From: Bremerella sp. TYQ1
GTDB lineage: Bacteria; Planctomycetota; Planctomycetia; Pirellulales; Pirellulaceae
DNA: 64,000 bases
Assembly: GCF_020150455.1 (NCBI RefSeq)
Contig: NZ_CP083740.1
Coordinates: forward strand, 6,469,001 to 6,533,000
Direction: 5' to 3'
In this document: positions 37,887 to 45,772 of the stretch, piece after piece
Layout: each line of letters starts with the position of its first letter
Position numbering within the stretch: position 1 is the first letter of the stretch
Notes under the pieces: model-generated
Told to the model about the DNA's origin: nothing
Databases searched by the model: none
What the model saw: only the letters and a program-made list of their open reading frames with translations
Translations under genes and position numbers: made by a program

Positions 37887-38318
37887 ATGAAAATCAAACG
37901 ACGTGGTTCGGTAGTTTGGAGCGGTGGACTGAAGGATGGCAAAGGGGCCCTGACGACCGAGAGTGGCGCCCTCAGCGGATACCCTTACGGCTTTGCCGCG
38001 CGGTTTGAAGGGCAGAAGGGAAGCAATCCCGAGGAATTGATCGCTGCGGCCCACGCTGGCTGCTTCACGATGGCGTTGTCGAAGATTCTCGGCGAAGCGG
38101 GGCTGACCGCCGAAAAGCTGGAGACCTCGGCGGTGGTTGCCTTAGAGCAAGTCGACGACGGCTTCGCGATCACGACCATCCAACTGTCGCTGACAGGGAA
38201 AGTGCCGGGGGCAACGAAAGAACAGTTTGAAGAACTTGCCGGGAAAGCAAAAGCAGGGTGTCCCGTTTCCAAGGTATTGAACGCGGAAATCTCGCTTGAC
38301 GTCACCTTCGAGAGCTAA
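37887..38318 (+). CDS. OsmC family peroxiredoxin
   Basis: 143-residue OsmC/Ohr-type thiol peroxidase that reduces organic hydroperoxides in the cytoplasm. Seen: GSNPEELIAAAHAGCFTMALS with the first catalytic Cys (about 59) and AKAGCPVSKVLN with the second (about 126). The Arg and Glu that activate the thiol are plausible in RFEG and PEELI. The start MKIKRRGSVVWSGGLKDGKG is typical of the OsmC (not Ohr) subgroup. It is monocistronic, convergent with the SGNH-DUF1080 gene and ends at a shared bidirectional terminator. Confidence 0.92.
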   Translation: MKIKRRGSVVWSGGLKDGKGALTTESGALSGYPYGFAARFEGQKGSNPEELIAAAHAGCFTMALSKILGEAGLTAEKLETSAVVALEQVDDGFAITTIQLSLTGKVPGATKEQFEELAGKAKAGCPVSKVLNAEISLDVTFES

Positions 38319-38350
38319 GCCGTCTACGTGTCTCGCACGGGCCCAAAAAG

Positions 38351-38383
38351 AAAGACCGCGAAGGAAATGGCTTCGCGGTCTTT
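38351..38383. terminator. Bidirectional terminator
   Basis: Perfect 13-bp inverted repeat AAAGACCGCGAAG / CTTCGCGGTCTTT with a 7-nt loop between the converging osmC-type gene and the SGNH-DUF1080 gene; T-tracts on both strands are short. Confidence 0.75.
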
Positions 38384-38408
38384 CGAAGTCGAGAGTAAGC
38401 CGAAAGAC

Positions 38409-39734
38409 TTACTTCATTTCTTTGACTCGAATGCGGCGATATTCCATTTGTCCGCGATCCCCTTCCAGGCCAATCGGTCCAGAATCGGGCAGCTCGAACG
38501 CTTCTTCCAAGACTTCGCCGTTGCATGTGCAGCGGGCTTTGTTTCCTTGGACGGTTACGACCAATTCGTTCCAATCTTGTGGCTTGTAATTCTTCAGGTC
38601 TTTGTAGGGCCCGGCCAAGGGATAGTCGCGACATTGTAGCTGTGGAGCTCGCAGGAAGACGCCACTGTCGGCGTTGGGCGTCGCGCGGAATTCAAGCTTC
38701 AAGACAAAGTCGTTCGGGAACTCACGCGTGGTCCACATTTGTTGGATGCGACGCCCTTCGGCAGGTGTCGTAACCGCAATGCGACCGTTGATGGCCTGGT
38801 AACGCCCGTCGACGCTTTCGGTCTTGCCATCAAAGACAATGTCCTCTTCAAACACTGGCCAGGCAATGCGCGTCTTCTTTCCTTTGCGTTCGGGATTGGC
38901 TTTGAACATCCATCCAGTCAAATCTTTGCCGTTGAACAGGCTCTCGAAACCAGGCTCAGGTTCAAACGTATCGGTTTCAGTTTCCAAATAGCCAAGCGTA
39001 GCAAAGATCGGACGGAGAGCCGCGGCCCAGATGGCATAGCCTTCTTTATTCGGGTGCAACAAATCAGGGAACTCTTCTGGCTTGGCGTTCCCTTTTTCGT
39101 TGGCGAAAGGAAGCCAGGTTTCCAGGGCAATTACCTGGGGGTCGCCCTGGGCAAGTTGTTCGTAAAGTTCGTTGATCTTTTGGATCTTATCTGCAGGGCG
39201 GCTTTTGGTTTCGGAACTGGGGAAAACCTTGCACAAGATGATCGGCATCTCTGAATCATGCTTCTTCAGCGCTTCGACAATTAACTTGGCGTTGGCGGCG
39301 ACTGTTTCTGGCTCGGCTTGTTCTTCCAAGTCGTTGGTCCCCATCAGCATCACGACTGCTTTAGGATTCAGCGAAAGGACATCTTCCTCGAGACGAATTA
39401 GCATGCCGCGAGTCGTATCGCCACTGATGCCTCGATTGGCGACTTTCATATCACCAAAACTGCCGCCGAGTTGATCGCCCCAGCCTTGGGTGATCGAATC
39501 GCCCAGGAACACAACGGCCCCTTGGTCTTTTTCTACCTGTTTGGCCCACGTCGATCGCTTGTTCTTCCAAAGATTGCTGAACCAATCGTACCGACGAATC
39601 GGCCCTTCCCCAGGAAGACCATCGTTGGTTTCAGGAATGTCGAAGCTCTTCGCATCTTGGGCGAACGACGTGACGGGAGCGATGGCGACAAGGAATAACA
39701 ACAGCAGCGAGAACGAAACAATGCGGTAGGTCAT
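38409..39734 (-). CDS. Secreted SGNH hydrolase-DUF1080 fusion
   Basis: 441 residues from the ATG at 39734; signal peptide 1-26 (ending VTSFAQ). Residues about 60-245 are an SGNH esterase: FLGDSITQGWG nucleophile block, ANRGISGDTTRG, MLMGTNDL, and DLLHPNKEGY with catalytic Asp and His. Residues about 255-440 are a DUF1080 (3-keto-disaccharide hydrolase) concanavalin-like domain: FESLFNGKDLTGW, NDFVLKLEFRATPNADSGVFLR, WNELVVTVQG, GPIGLEGDRGQMEYRRIRVKEMK. DUF1080 members cleave or bind 3-keto sugars. The fusion points to removal of acyl groups and attack on a modified disaccharide by one periplasmic protein; this is inference. Confidence 0.88.
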   Translation of the reverse strand: MTYRIVSFSLLLLFLVAIAPVTSFAQDAKSFDIPETNDGLPGEGPIRRYDWFSNLWKNKRSTWAKQVEKDQGAVVFLGDSITQGWGDQLGGSFGDMKVANRGISGDTTRGMLIRLEEDVLSLNPKAVVMLMGTNDLEEQAEPETVAANAKLIVEALKKHDSEMPIILCKVFPSSETKSRPADKIQKINELYEQLAQGDPQVIALETWLPFANEKGNAKPEEFPDLLHPNKEGYAIWAAALRPIFATLGYLETETDTFEPEPGFESLFNGKDLTGWMFKANPERKGKKTRIAWPVFEEDIVFDGKTESVDGRYQAINGRIAVTTPAEGRRIQQMWTTREFPNDFVLKLEFRATPNADSGVFLRAPQLQCRDYPLAGPYKDLKNYKPQDWNELVVTVQGNKARCTCNGEVLEEAFELPDSGPIGLEGDRGQMEYRRIRVKEMK

Positions 39735-39967
39735 AGCGGGCTTTCTCAACATACGTAGCAGAACTGCAGAAGGTGAGTCGGGCGATATTATAGCTGTGTG
39801 CAATTACCGATGCACGCAAAAGAAAAACGGGCTTTCTTCTTGAATCGGAGTCAATCTGTTCGGATGCACGTAGCGAATTGACCCAATCGTACGGTTTGCG
39901 AAGTGATAGCCGCCGTGGGATATTTTCCAAGGCGGCTTTTTTATGGGAATGATGGAAGGTATCAGCG

Positions 39968-41044
39968 ATGGATTTCTCTCCTGATGACGTGACAGCGCGA
40001 AAACGATTTTGTGAGGCGGTCGACTGTCTCGGTTGGGAGTTCGAGCAGCATGCCGTCGACGCCAAAGGGCCAGATGATCGGCCGTTGGAGTTTGATGTTG
40101 CCTGTTCTCAATCAGGCGATCCGGCCAACGTGCTTGTCGTTTCGTCCGGTATCCATGGCGTCGAAGCGTTCTTTGGCTCGGCGGTTCAACTTGCTTTGCT
40201 TCGGCACTGGCATGAAGTGGGTGCTCCGCCGGTGAAAGTCGTGCTTTTGCATGGTTTGAATGCGTACGGATTTGCCTGGCGCAGGCGATTTAATGAAGAC
40301 AACGTCGATCTTAACCGCAACTTTCTGCTGCCTGGGCAAGCGTTTGAAGGAGCTCCGGATGGGTATGCCGAACTCGATTCGTTTCTCAATCCTCGGAGGC
40401 CGCCAGCTCGTTTTGAGTTGTTTCATTTAAAAGCGGCTTGGTTGATTGCCACGCATGGAATGAAGAAGCTGCGCGGCGCGATCGCGTCGGGGCAATACGA
40501 TTTTCCCTTGGGGCTTTTCTTCGGCGGCAAGGGACCTGCGAGTTTGCAGACGCAGTTGTCACAGATCTTGCCGCATCTGCTGGAAGGAAGTCAGCAGGTC
40601 GCGCATCTCGACTTTCATACCGGACTAGGAGCGAGCGGAACGTGGAAGCTGTTGATCGACTACGCGCTGAGCGACCGTCAGCGGGAACAGCTTGCAAGTT
40701 GGTTTGGTGCTGACGCGTTCGAGACTAATCAGAAGAGCGACATTGCCTACGATGCCCGGGGCGGATTCTGGCAGTGGTGCGTCGCGCAGAAGTTTGCTCC
40801 GGAGTATCTGTTTAGCTGTGCGGAGTTCGGAACTTATTCGCCGGTGAAAGTACTAGCCGGGCTTCGTGCCGAGAATCAGGCCCATCACTGGGGAAACTCT
40901 GCTGAGGCTGCATCGGCAAAGACGAAGCTGACGGAGCTGTTTTGTCCTGCGTCGCCTCGGTGGCGTTCCCAGGTTATTCAAGAGAGTCGTTGGTTGGTCG
41001 ATCGAGCAATTCGCGGTTTGACCCAACCTCCTACCGATGGCTAG
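39968..41044 (+). CDS. DUF2817 family M14-like peptidase
   Basis: 358-residue protein matching DUF2817, a group with a carboxypeptidase (M14) fold. Seen: zinc-ligand region VVSSGIHGVEAFFGSAVQ (His and Glu), the NEDNVDLNRNF substrate-binding Asn-Arg segment typical of M14 enzymes, LDFHTGLGASG with the third zinc His, and CAEFGTYSPVKVL with the catalytic Glu. No signal peptide, so it probably trims peptides or amino-acid conjugates in the cytoplasm. AAGGTATC lies before the ATG. Monocistronic. Confidence 0.85.
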   Translation: MDFSPDDVTARKRFCEAVDCLGWEFEQHAVDAKGPDDRPLEFDVACSQSGDPANVLVVSSGIHGVEAFFGSAVQLALLRHWHEVGAPPVKVVLLHGLNAYGFAWRRRFNEDNVDLNRNFLLPGQAFEGAPDGYAELDSFLNPRRPPARFELFHLKAAWLIATHGMKKLRGAIASGQYDFPLGLFFGGKGPASLQTQLSQILPHLLEGSQQVAHLDFHTGLGASGTWKLLIDYALSDRQREQLASWFGADAFETNQKSDIAYDARGGFWQWCVAQKFAPEYLFSCAEFGTYSPVKVLAGLRAENQAHHWGNSAEAASAKTKLTELFCPASPRWRSQVIQESRWLVDRAIRGLTQPPTDG

Positions 41045-41205
41045 ACTCTGCCGCTTGTGACTGTCGCGACGGAAGGAACGTACGCCACGATGCGGGTTAG
41101 TGCGTAAGATAGTTGCCTTGAGCCTCTTTGCGGCTTAAGATAGCGGTTTTCTCCTCTTTTTTCGCTGTTTTCCCCTCGCACACACTCCTCCGAAGGATCT
41201 TTCCC

Positions 41206-42408
41206 TTGAATCGACTTCCAAGCTTACTTTTGGTGCTGTTAGTGGCGACTACGTTCGTCAGCTGCCGAGCGAAGACCGAGAATCAAGCGGCTGGCAGTGG
41301 TGGCTACGAATTTCCGATCGAGGCCGGCAAGTACCGCATCCTTGGCATTCGGACCGACAATACCGACCATGCCAGGGCAAAGCAGAATGCGGAGTCGGCG
41401 ATTGCCAACAATCCGAACCTGAAAGCAATGGTCGGACTCTGGGCGTACAATCCGCCGATGATCCTTAGCGCGGTGGAAGGAGCCGGGAAGACGGGCGAGA
41501 TCCATGTGATCGGCTTCGACGAAGATCCCGTCACGCTCAAGGGAATTCAAGATGGCAAAGTTTACGGTACCGTCGTGCAGCAGCCATTTGTGTTTGGGTA
41601 TAAGTCGGTCGAGTTTCTTTCAGCATTGGCTCGTGGACAGCAACTCGATATCCCGGAAAGTAATTTGATCTTTGTCCCATTCAAGTCGATCCGACAAGAT
41701 AACGTCGCCGAGTTCCAAGCGGAGCTGAATCGAATCAAAGCAGGTAACGGTACGCCACCACCGCACAATCAGCCCCAATACGATACCCAAGAGAAGGTGA
41801 AGATCGCCTTTTTGACCAACACGGTCGATCCGTTCTGGAACTATGCCGAGGAAGGGGTTCGCGTCGCCGAACCGATCTTCAATGCCGAGTGCGAAGTGTA
41901 TCATCCGCCCAATGGTTCACAGGAAGAACAGAAACGCTTCATCGAGCGCAAAATTGGGGATGGATGTCAGGCCCTGGCAATGAGCCCCAGTTCGCCTGAG
42001 AGTCAGACCAGCTTGATCAATAAGGCGGTCGAAAAATTTGAGGGGAACGTGATCTGTCACGATTCCGATGCCCCCAGCAGTGAGCGCAAGTTTTACATCG
42101 GTACGCATAATTACCTGGCCGGTCGCGAGGTGGGGCGTTTAGTCAAAGAAGCAATCCCCAACGGTGGCGACGTGATGATCTTCGTAGGGATGATGGAACA
42201 GCTCAACGCCCAAGAGCGAAGTGCCGGCGTGATCGACGAGTTGATGGATAAGCCCATTCCTCCTGAAATTGCGAAGTACATGCCAAAGGATGAAGCGCCG
42301 TCGGACACGAAGCCTGCCGAAGAAAAGCCCACTGAGCCTGAGACGCCAGAAGCTTCTTCCGAAGAGTCGCCGATGAAGGACGAAGCTTCGACGGAAGTGG
42401 AAAGCTAG
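41206..42408 (+). CDS. Sugar-binding ABC lipoprotein, circularly permuted
   Basis: 400 residues from the TTG at 41206 (AAGGA eight nt upstream), with signal peptide and lipobox ending FVSC (Cys20). It belongs to the RbsB/XylF-type periplasmic binding proteins, but the segments are in swapped order. Residues 42-180 (GKYRILGIRTDNTD..., LKAMVGLWAYNPP, EIHVIGFDEDPVTLKGIQDGKVYGTVVQQP) correspond to the normal C-terminal half; residues 197-355 (KVKIAFLTNTVDPFWNYAEEGV..., ALAMSPSSPESQ, KFYIGTHNYLAGREV, GGDVMIFVGMMEQLNAQER) to the normal N-terminal half. A Pro/Asn/Gln-rich linker (NGTPPPHNQPQ) joins them and a Pro/Glu-rich tail ends the protein. The ATPase gene starts 12 nt downstream. Ligand is probably a sugar; identity unknown. 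Confidence 0.85.
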   Translation: MNRLPSLLLVLLVATTFVSCRAKTENQAAGSGGYEFPIEAGKYRILGIRTDNTDHARAKQNAESAIANNPNLKAMVGLWAYNPPMILSAVEGAGKTGEIHVIGFDEDPVTLKGIQDGKVYGTVVQQPFVFGYKSVEFLSALARGQQLDIPESNLIFVPFKSIRQDNVAEFQAELNRIKAGNGTPPPHNQPQYDTQEKVKIAFLTNTVDPFWNYAEEGVRVAEPIFNAECEVYHPPNGSQEEQKRFIERKIGDGCQALAMSPSSPESQTSLINKAVEKFEGNVICHDSDAPSSERKFYIGTHNYLAGREVGRLVKEAIPNGGDVMIFVGMMEQLNAQERSAGVIDELMDKPIPPEIAKYMPKDEAPSDTKPAEEKPTEPETPEASSEESPMKDEASTEVES

Positions 42409-42420
42409 AGCGAGCCGCGC

Positions 42421-43932
42421 ATGAGTGAAGACGCGATTCCATTTCTGGAAGTGGAGCGGATCTCGAAGCGATTCCCAGGCGTGAAAGCGCTTTCGGAGGT
42501 TTCGCTGCGCGTAGGGGCCGGCGAATCGATTGCGGTGATCGGCGAGAATGGTGCCGGCAAAAGCACGCTGATGAAGATTCTCGCGGGTATACAGCCACCC
42601 GATTCTGGGACGATTCGCGTCGAAGGCAAACCGGTCGAGATTCGTGGCGTGACCGATGCCCTGGAACTTGGCATCGCGTTGATTCATCAAGAGTTGAATC
42701 TTTGCGATAACCTTTCCGTTGGTGCGAATATCTACCTGGGCCGCGAGCCACGCACTTTGGGCTGGATTGATCAAAGCAAGGTTTGTGCCCAGTCGAAGAC
42801 TTATTTAAAGCAAGTCGGACTCGATATCGATCCCCGTACGCTACTTGCGGATCTTTCGATCGGCCAACAACAGCTTGTCGAAATCGCCAAGGCCCTCTCG
42901 TGCAACGCGAAGCTGCTAATCATGGACGAGCCGACGTCCAGCTTATCGGCCCGCGAAGTGGAACGGCTGTTCGAGGTGATCCAGTCGCTTCGTGCTGCCG
43001 GCGTAAGCATCGTTTACATCTCGCATCGGCTTAGCGAAGTCCACCGCGTGTGCGACCGAGTCGTGGCGCTGCGCGATGGACAGAATAGCGGCGAGCTTTC
43101 CCGCGAAGAGATCTCGCACGATAACATGGTGCGATTGATGGTCGGCCGCGACTTGGCTCAATTTTATGCCCACGAGCCAATGACGCCTGGCGAGTTGGTG
43201 CTGGAAGTCAAGAACCTGCGCACGCATGCCCATCCGAAACACGAAATCAGCTTTGAGCTTCGTGCTGGTGAAATCGTTGGCCTGGCAGGACTTGTCGGGG
43301 CAGGGCGGACAGAGCTGTTCGAGACGTTGTTCGGCGTGCATCCGCCGGAAGGGGGCTCGATCGAAGTCAGCGGCAAACGTGTTGCGATGCGTTCACCACG
43401 TGATGCGATTGCCCAGGAAATATTCTTGGTACCGGAAGATCGAAAGCAGCAAGGCTTGGTGCTGCCGATGGATGTCGGGCAGAACACAACGCTTCCAGGT
43501 TTGCATCGGCTGTCGTATCTTTCGTGGGTCGATCCGCGGCAAGAGCAAAAGCTGGCCGACGAGATGGTCCAGCGAATGCGGGTCAAAACACCCAGCACTC
43601 GGCAAATCATTCAATACCTGAGCGGCGGCAACCAGCAAAAGGTGGTGATCGCCAAGTGGTTGGCAATGCATCCGAAGGTATTACTGCTCGACGAGCCGAC
43701 TCGGGGAATCGATGTTGGCGCGAAGCACGAAATTTACGAGCTGATGGAAGAGTTAGCTCGCAAAGGGGTGGCAATCTTATTTGTTTCAAGTGAAATGGAA
43801 GAGATCCTGGGAATGGCCGACCGCGTGCTGGTGATGCACGAGGGGGCTCTGTCAGGCGAACTTGCACGAGACCAACTCAGCGAAGAGGCGGTCATGCATC
43901 TTGCCACCGGTCAGCAATTGACGGCTGTCTGA
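42421..43932 (+). CDS. Sugar ABC transporter ATPase (RbsA type)
   Basis: 503-residue protein with two tandem ABC domains, as in RbsA/MglA/XylG. Domain 1: Walker A GENGAGKST (about 42), signature LSIGQQQLVEIAKAL and Walker B LLIMDEPTSSLS. Domain 2: degenerate Walker A GLVGAGRTEL, signature LSGGNQQKVVIAKWL and Walker B LLLDEPTRGIDVG. The first site is the likely ATPase. It energises import of the sugar bound by the lipoprotein upstream through the permease downstream (14-bp gap). All three genes are in one plus-strand operon 41206-44924. Confidence 0.95.
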   Translation: MSEDAIPFLEVERISKRFPGVKALSEVSLRVGAGESIAVIGENGAGKSTLMKILAGIQPPDSGTIRVEGKPVEIRGVTDALELGIALIHQELNLCDNLSVGANIYLGREPRTLGWIDQSKVCAQSKTYLKQVGLDIDPRTLLADLSIGQQQLVEIAKALSCNAKLLIMDEPTSSLSAREVERLFEVIQSLRAAGVSIVYISHRLSEVHRVCDRVVALRDGQNSGELSREEISHDNMVRLMVGRDLAQFYAHEPMTPGELVLEVKNLRTHAHPKHEISFELRAGEIVGLAGLVGAGRTELFETLFGVHPPEGGSIEVSGKRVAMRSPRDAIAQEIFLVPEDRKQQGLVLPMDVGQNTTLPGLHRLSYLSWVDPRQEQKLADEMVQRMRVKTPSTRQIIQYLSGGNQQKVVIAKWLAMHPKVLLLDEPTRGIDVGAKHEIYELMEELARKGVAILFVSSEMEEILGMADRVLVMHEGALSGELARDQLSEEAVMHLATGQQLTAV

Positions 43933-43946
43933 AAGAGAAGCACTGA

Positions 43947-44924
43947 ATGCTTAAGAATATCGTTCTGTTTCTGTTGATCTTTGCCATCTTCGGAATTACG
44001 TCGGTCATCGCGCCGACGTTCGCCACTCCGTATAACCTCGATATTATGGCTCGCTGGACCGGGTTGTATGGCATCATGGCAATCGGTGCCGCATTTGTCA
44101 TCATCGCCGGAGGAATCGATCTTTCGATGGGGTCGATGGTCGCTCTGGTGGGCGTGCAATTTGGCATTCTTATTAACGACCAGCAGATGAATCCCTATGT
44201 TGCCATGGTCGTCGTGCTGGTCGGGGCAATGCTGATTGGCCTTGGTTATGGGCTGTTGATCACAAAGCTGAAGTTGCAGCCGTTCGTGGTGACATTGTGC
44301 GGCTTGCTCGTCCTGCGAAGCATCGCGCGGTACCTGGCTCATGACGATAAGATCTCCAACTTCGTCAGCCCGGAAGGGGGCACCGATATCAACTATCTGA
44401 CGAACATGGACTTTCTGTGGATCCCGCTACCGTTGTGGATGCTGGGAGGCGTGGCTCTGCTTTCGGCGTTGGTGTTGAATAAGACGACCTTCGGCCGCTA
44501 CTTGAAGGCCTTGGGCAACAACGAACAAGCGGCACGCTACAGCGGTATCAACACCGACTGGATAACGATCTCGGCGTACATGATTTGCTCGCTGATGGCT
44601 GGGATCTCGGCGATACTGTTCGCCATCGATCTGAATAGCGTCGGACCGAACGAAGCCGGGACTTTCTACGAACTGTACGCGATTGCCGCGGCTGTGCTTG
44701 GAGGCTGTAGTCTGCGAGGCGGGACCGGATCGATCCTGGGAGTTGTTTTGGGAACGGCGATCCTACGAGAGCTTTATCAGGCGATCGAAACGCTGAAGTT
44801 CTCGGAACTGGAAGGAACGGTGATCGGGATCGTGATTCTGGCCGGCGTGATTGCGGACGAGATCATCCGCCGCGTGGTCGATTCGCGGCGACGGAAGCAA
44901 GAAGCAAAAGCGTCGAGCGGATAA
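43947..44924 (+). CDS. Sugar ABC transporter permease (RbsC type)
   Basis: 325-residue inner-membrane permease with eight or more hydrophobic helices. Seen: IMAIGAAFVIIAGGIDLSMGSMVALVG, the family's most conserved region, FVVTLCGLLVLRSIARYL, GNNEQAARYSGIN (the coupling loop that contacts the ATPase), and AAVLGGCSLRGGTGSILGVVLG. Length is normal. It ends the operon; its stop lies within the stem of a bidirectional terminator. The single permease presumably acts as a homodimer. Confidence 0.94.
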   Translation: MLKNIVLFLLIFAIFGITSVIAPTFATPYNLDIMARWTGLYGIMAIGAAFVIIAGGIDLSMGSMVALVGVQFGILINDQQMNPYVAMVVVLVGAMLIGLGYGLLITKLKLQPFVVTLCGLLVLRSIARYLAHDDKISNFVSPEGGTDINYLTNMDFLWIPLPLWMLGGVALLSALVLNKTTFGRYLKALGNNEQAARYSGINTDWITISAYMICSLMAGISAILFAIDLNSVGPNEAGTFYELYAIAAAVLGGCSLRGGTGSILGVVLGTAILRELYQAIETLKFSELEGTVIGIVILAGVIADEIIRRVVDSRRRKQEAKASSG

Positions 44925-44941
44925 CCACTCGACGCTTGCTT
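44902..44941. terminator. Bidirectional terminator between transporter operon and purQ
   Basis: AAGCGTCGAG (44908-44917) / CTCGACGCTT (44928-44937), extended by GAAGC/GCTTC across an AA bulge; loop of 10 nt containing the permease stop codon. Confidence 0.65.
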
Positions 44942-44970
44942 CTCAGAGCGAATTGTTCTTGTTGGGCACT

Positions 44971-45750
44971 CTAGTTAAAGAACGCGACGGCGTTCTGGAA
45001 CAGCTTGAGCCCGTCGCCGGGGTCGTTGCCTTCGCCGCGCGTCCAACGTGGGTGATGCGTGCGGTCGATATAGCGTTCCGGGTGCGGCATTAAGCCGAAG
45101 ATTCGACCGGTCTCGTCACAGACGCCTGCGACATGTCGCTGAGCACCGTTGGGGTTGTCTGGGAACGTAACATCCGCTTCCCCTTCGCGGTTGGCGGCGT
45201 AGGTCAAACAAAGCTGCCCAGCGGCGGCCAAACGATTGAGCGTTTCCTCATCGCGAGCGACGAAACGGCCTTCCGCGTGAGCGACCGGCAAATACATTTG
45301 CTCGACGCCGTTCAGGAAAACGCACTTATTGCCTGACGTTCGCAGATTCACCCAGCGATCCTGAAACATCTGGCAGTCGTTCCAAGCAAGCGTACTGGAA
45401 GGCAGTCCCTGCTCGTCGTCGGCCAACAGCAGACCTGTCTTGATCAGGATCTGAAAACCATTGCAGATGCCGAGAATCAGCTTGCCGTCTTCGTGAAACT
45501 TCTTGACAGCGTCCATCAAGTGGTGCCGAAAGAGACTGCCGACAATACGCCCGGCCGAGATGTCGTCGCCGTAGCTGAATCCACCGGAAAGACCGAGGAT
45601 TTGATAGTCGTTGAGCAGTTCTGGCTTTTCGAGAACACGGTTCAAGTGAACGCGATCAGCAGCGGCACCGGCTTGCTCGAAGGCGTAGGCCGTTTCGAGA
45701 TCGCAGTTCGTACCAGGCGAGCGGATTAACAGGGCTTTAGGCTGAGCCAT
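44971..45750 (-). CDS. purQ: FGAM synthase glutaminase subunit PurQ
   Basis: 259-residue class I glutamine amidotransferase that supplies ammonia to PurL in the fourth step of purine synthesis. Seen: IRSPGTNCDLETAYAFEQAG, LGLSGGFSYGDDISAGRI, nucleophile Cys in LGICNGFQILIKTG (about 96), and PHPERYIDRTHHPRW with the catalytic His-Glu. Slightly longer than the usual 225-235 residues. It starts 22 bp after the end of purL on the same strand, so purL-purQ is one unit. Confidence 0.95.
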   Translation of the reverse strand: MAQPKALLIRSPGTNCDLETAYAFEQAGAAADRVHLNRVLEKPELLNDYQILGLSGGFSYGDDISAGRIVGSLFRHHLMDAVKKFHEDGKLILGICNGFQILIKTGLLLADDEQGLPSSTLAWNDCQMFQDRWVNLRTSGNKCVFLNGVEQMYLPVAHAEGRFVARDEETLNRLAAAGQLCLTYAANREGEADVTFPDNPNGAQRHVAGVCDETGRIFGLMPHPERYIDRTHHPRWTRGEGNDPGDGLKLFQNAVAFFN

Positions 45751-45772
45751 CGTATGAGATCTTTCCGTGTCA

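Noticed and set aside
41128..41205. Longer start for the sugar-binding protein
   Set aside because: The extension would bury the lipoprotein signal peptide; the TTG at 41206 has a good ribosome site and places the lipobox at residue 20.
41206..42408. Swapped lobes explained as two overlapping or duplicated genes
   Set aside because: One continuous frame with a single signal peptide; each half occurs once and no second copy or stop is present, so circular permutation is the simpler reading.
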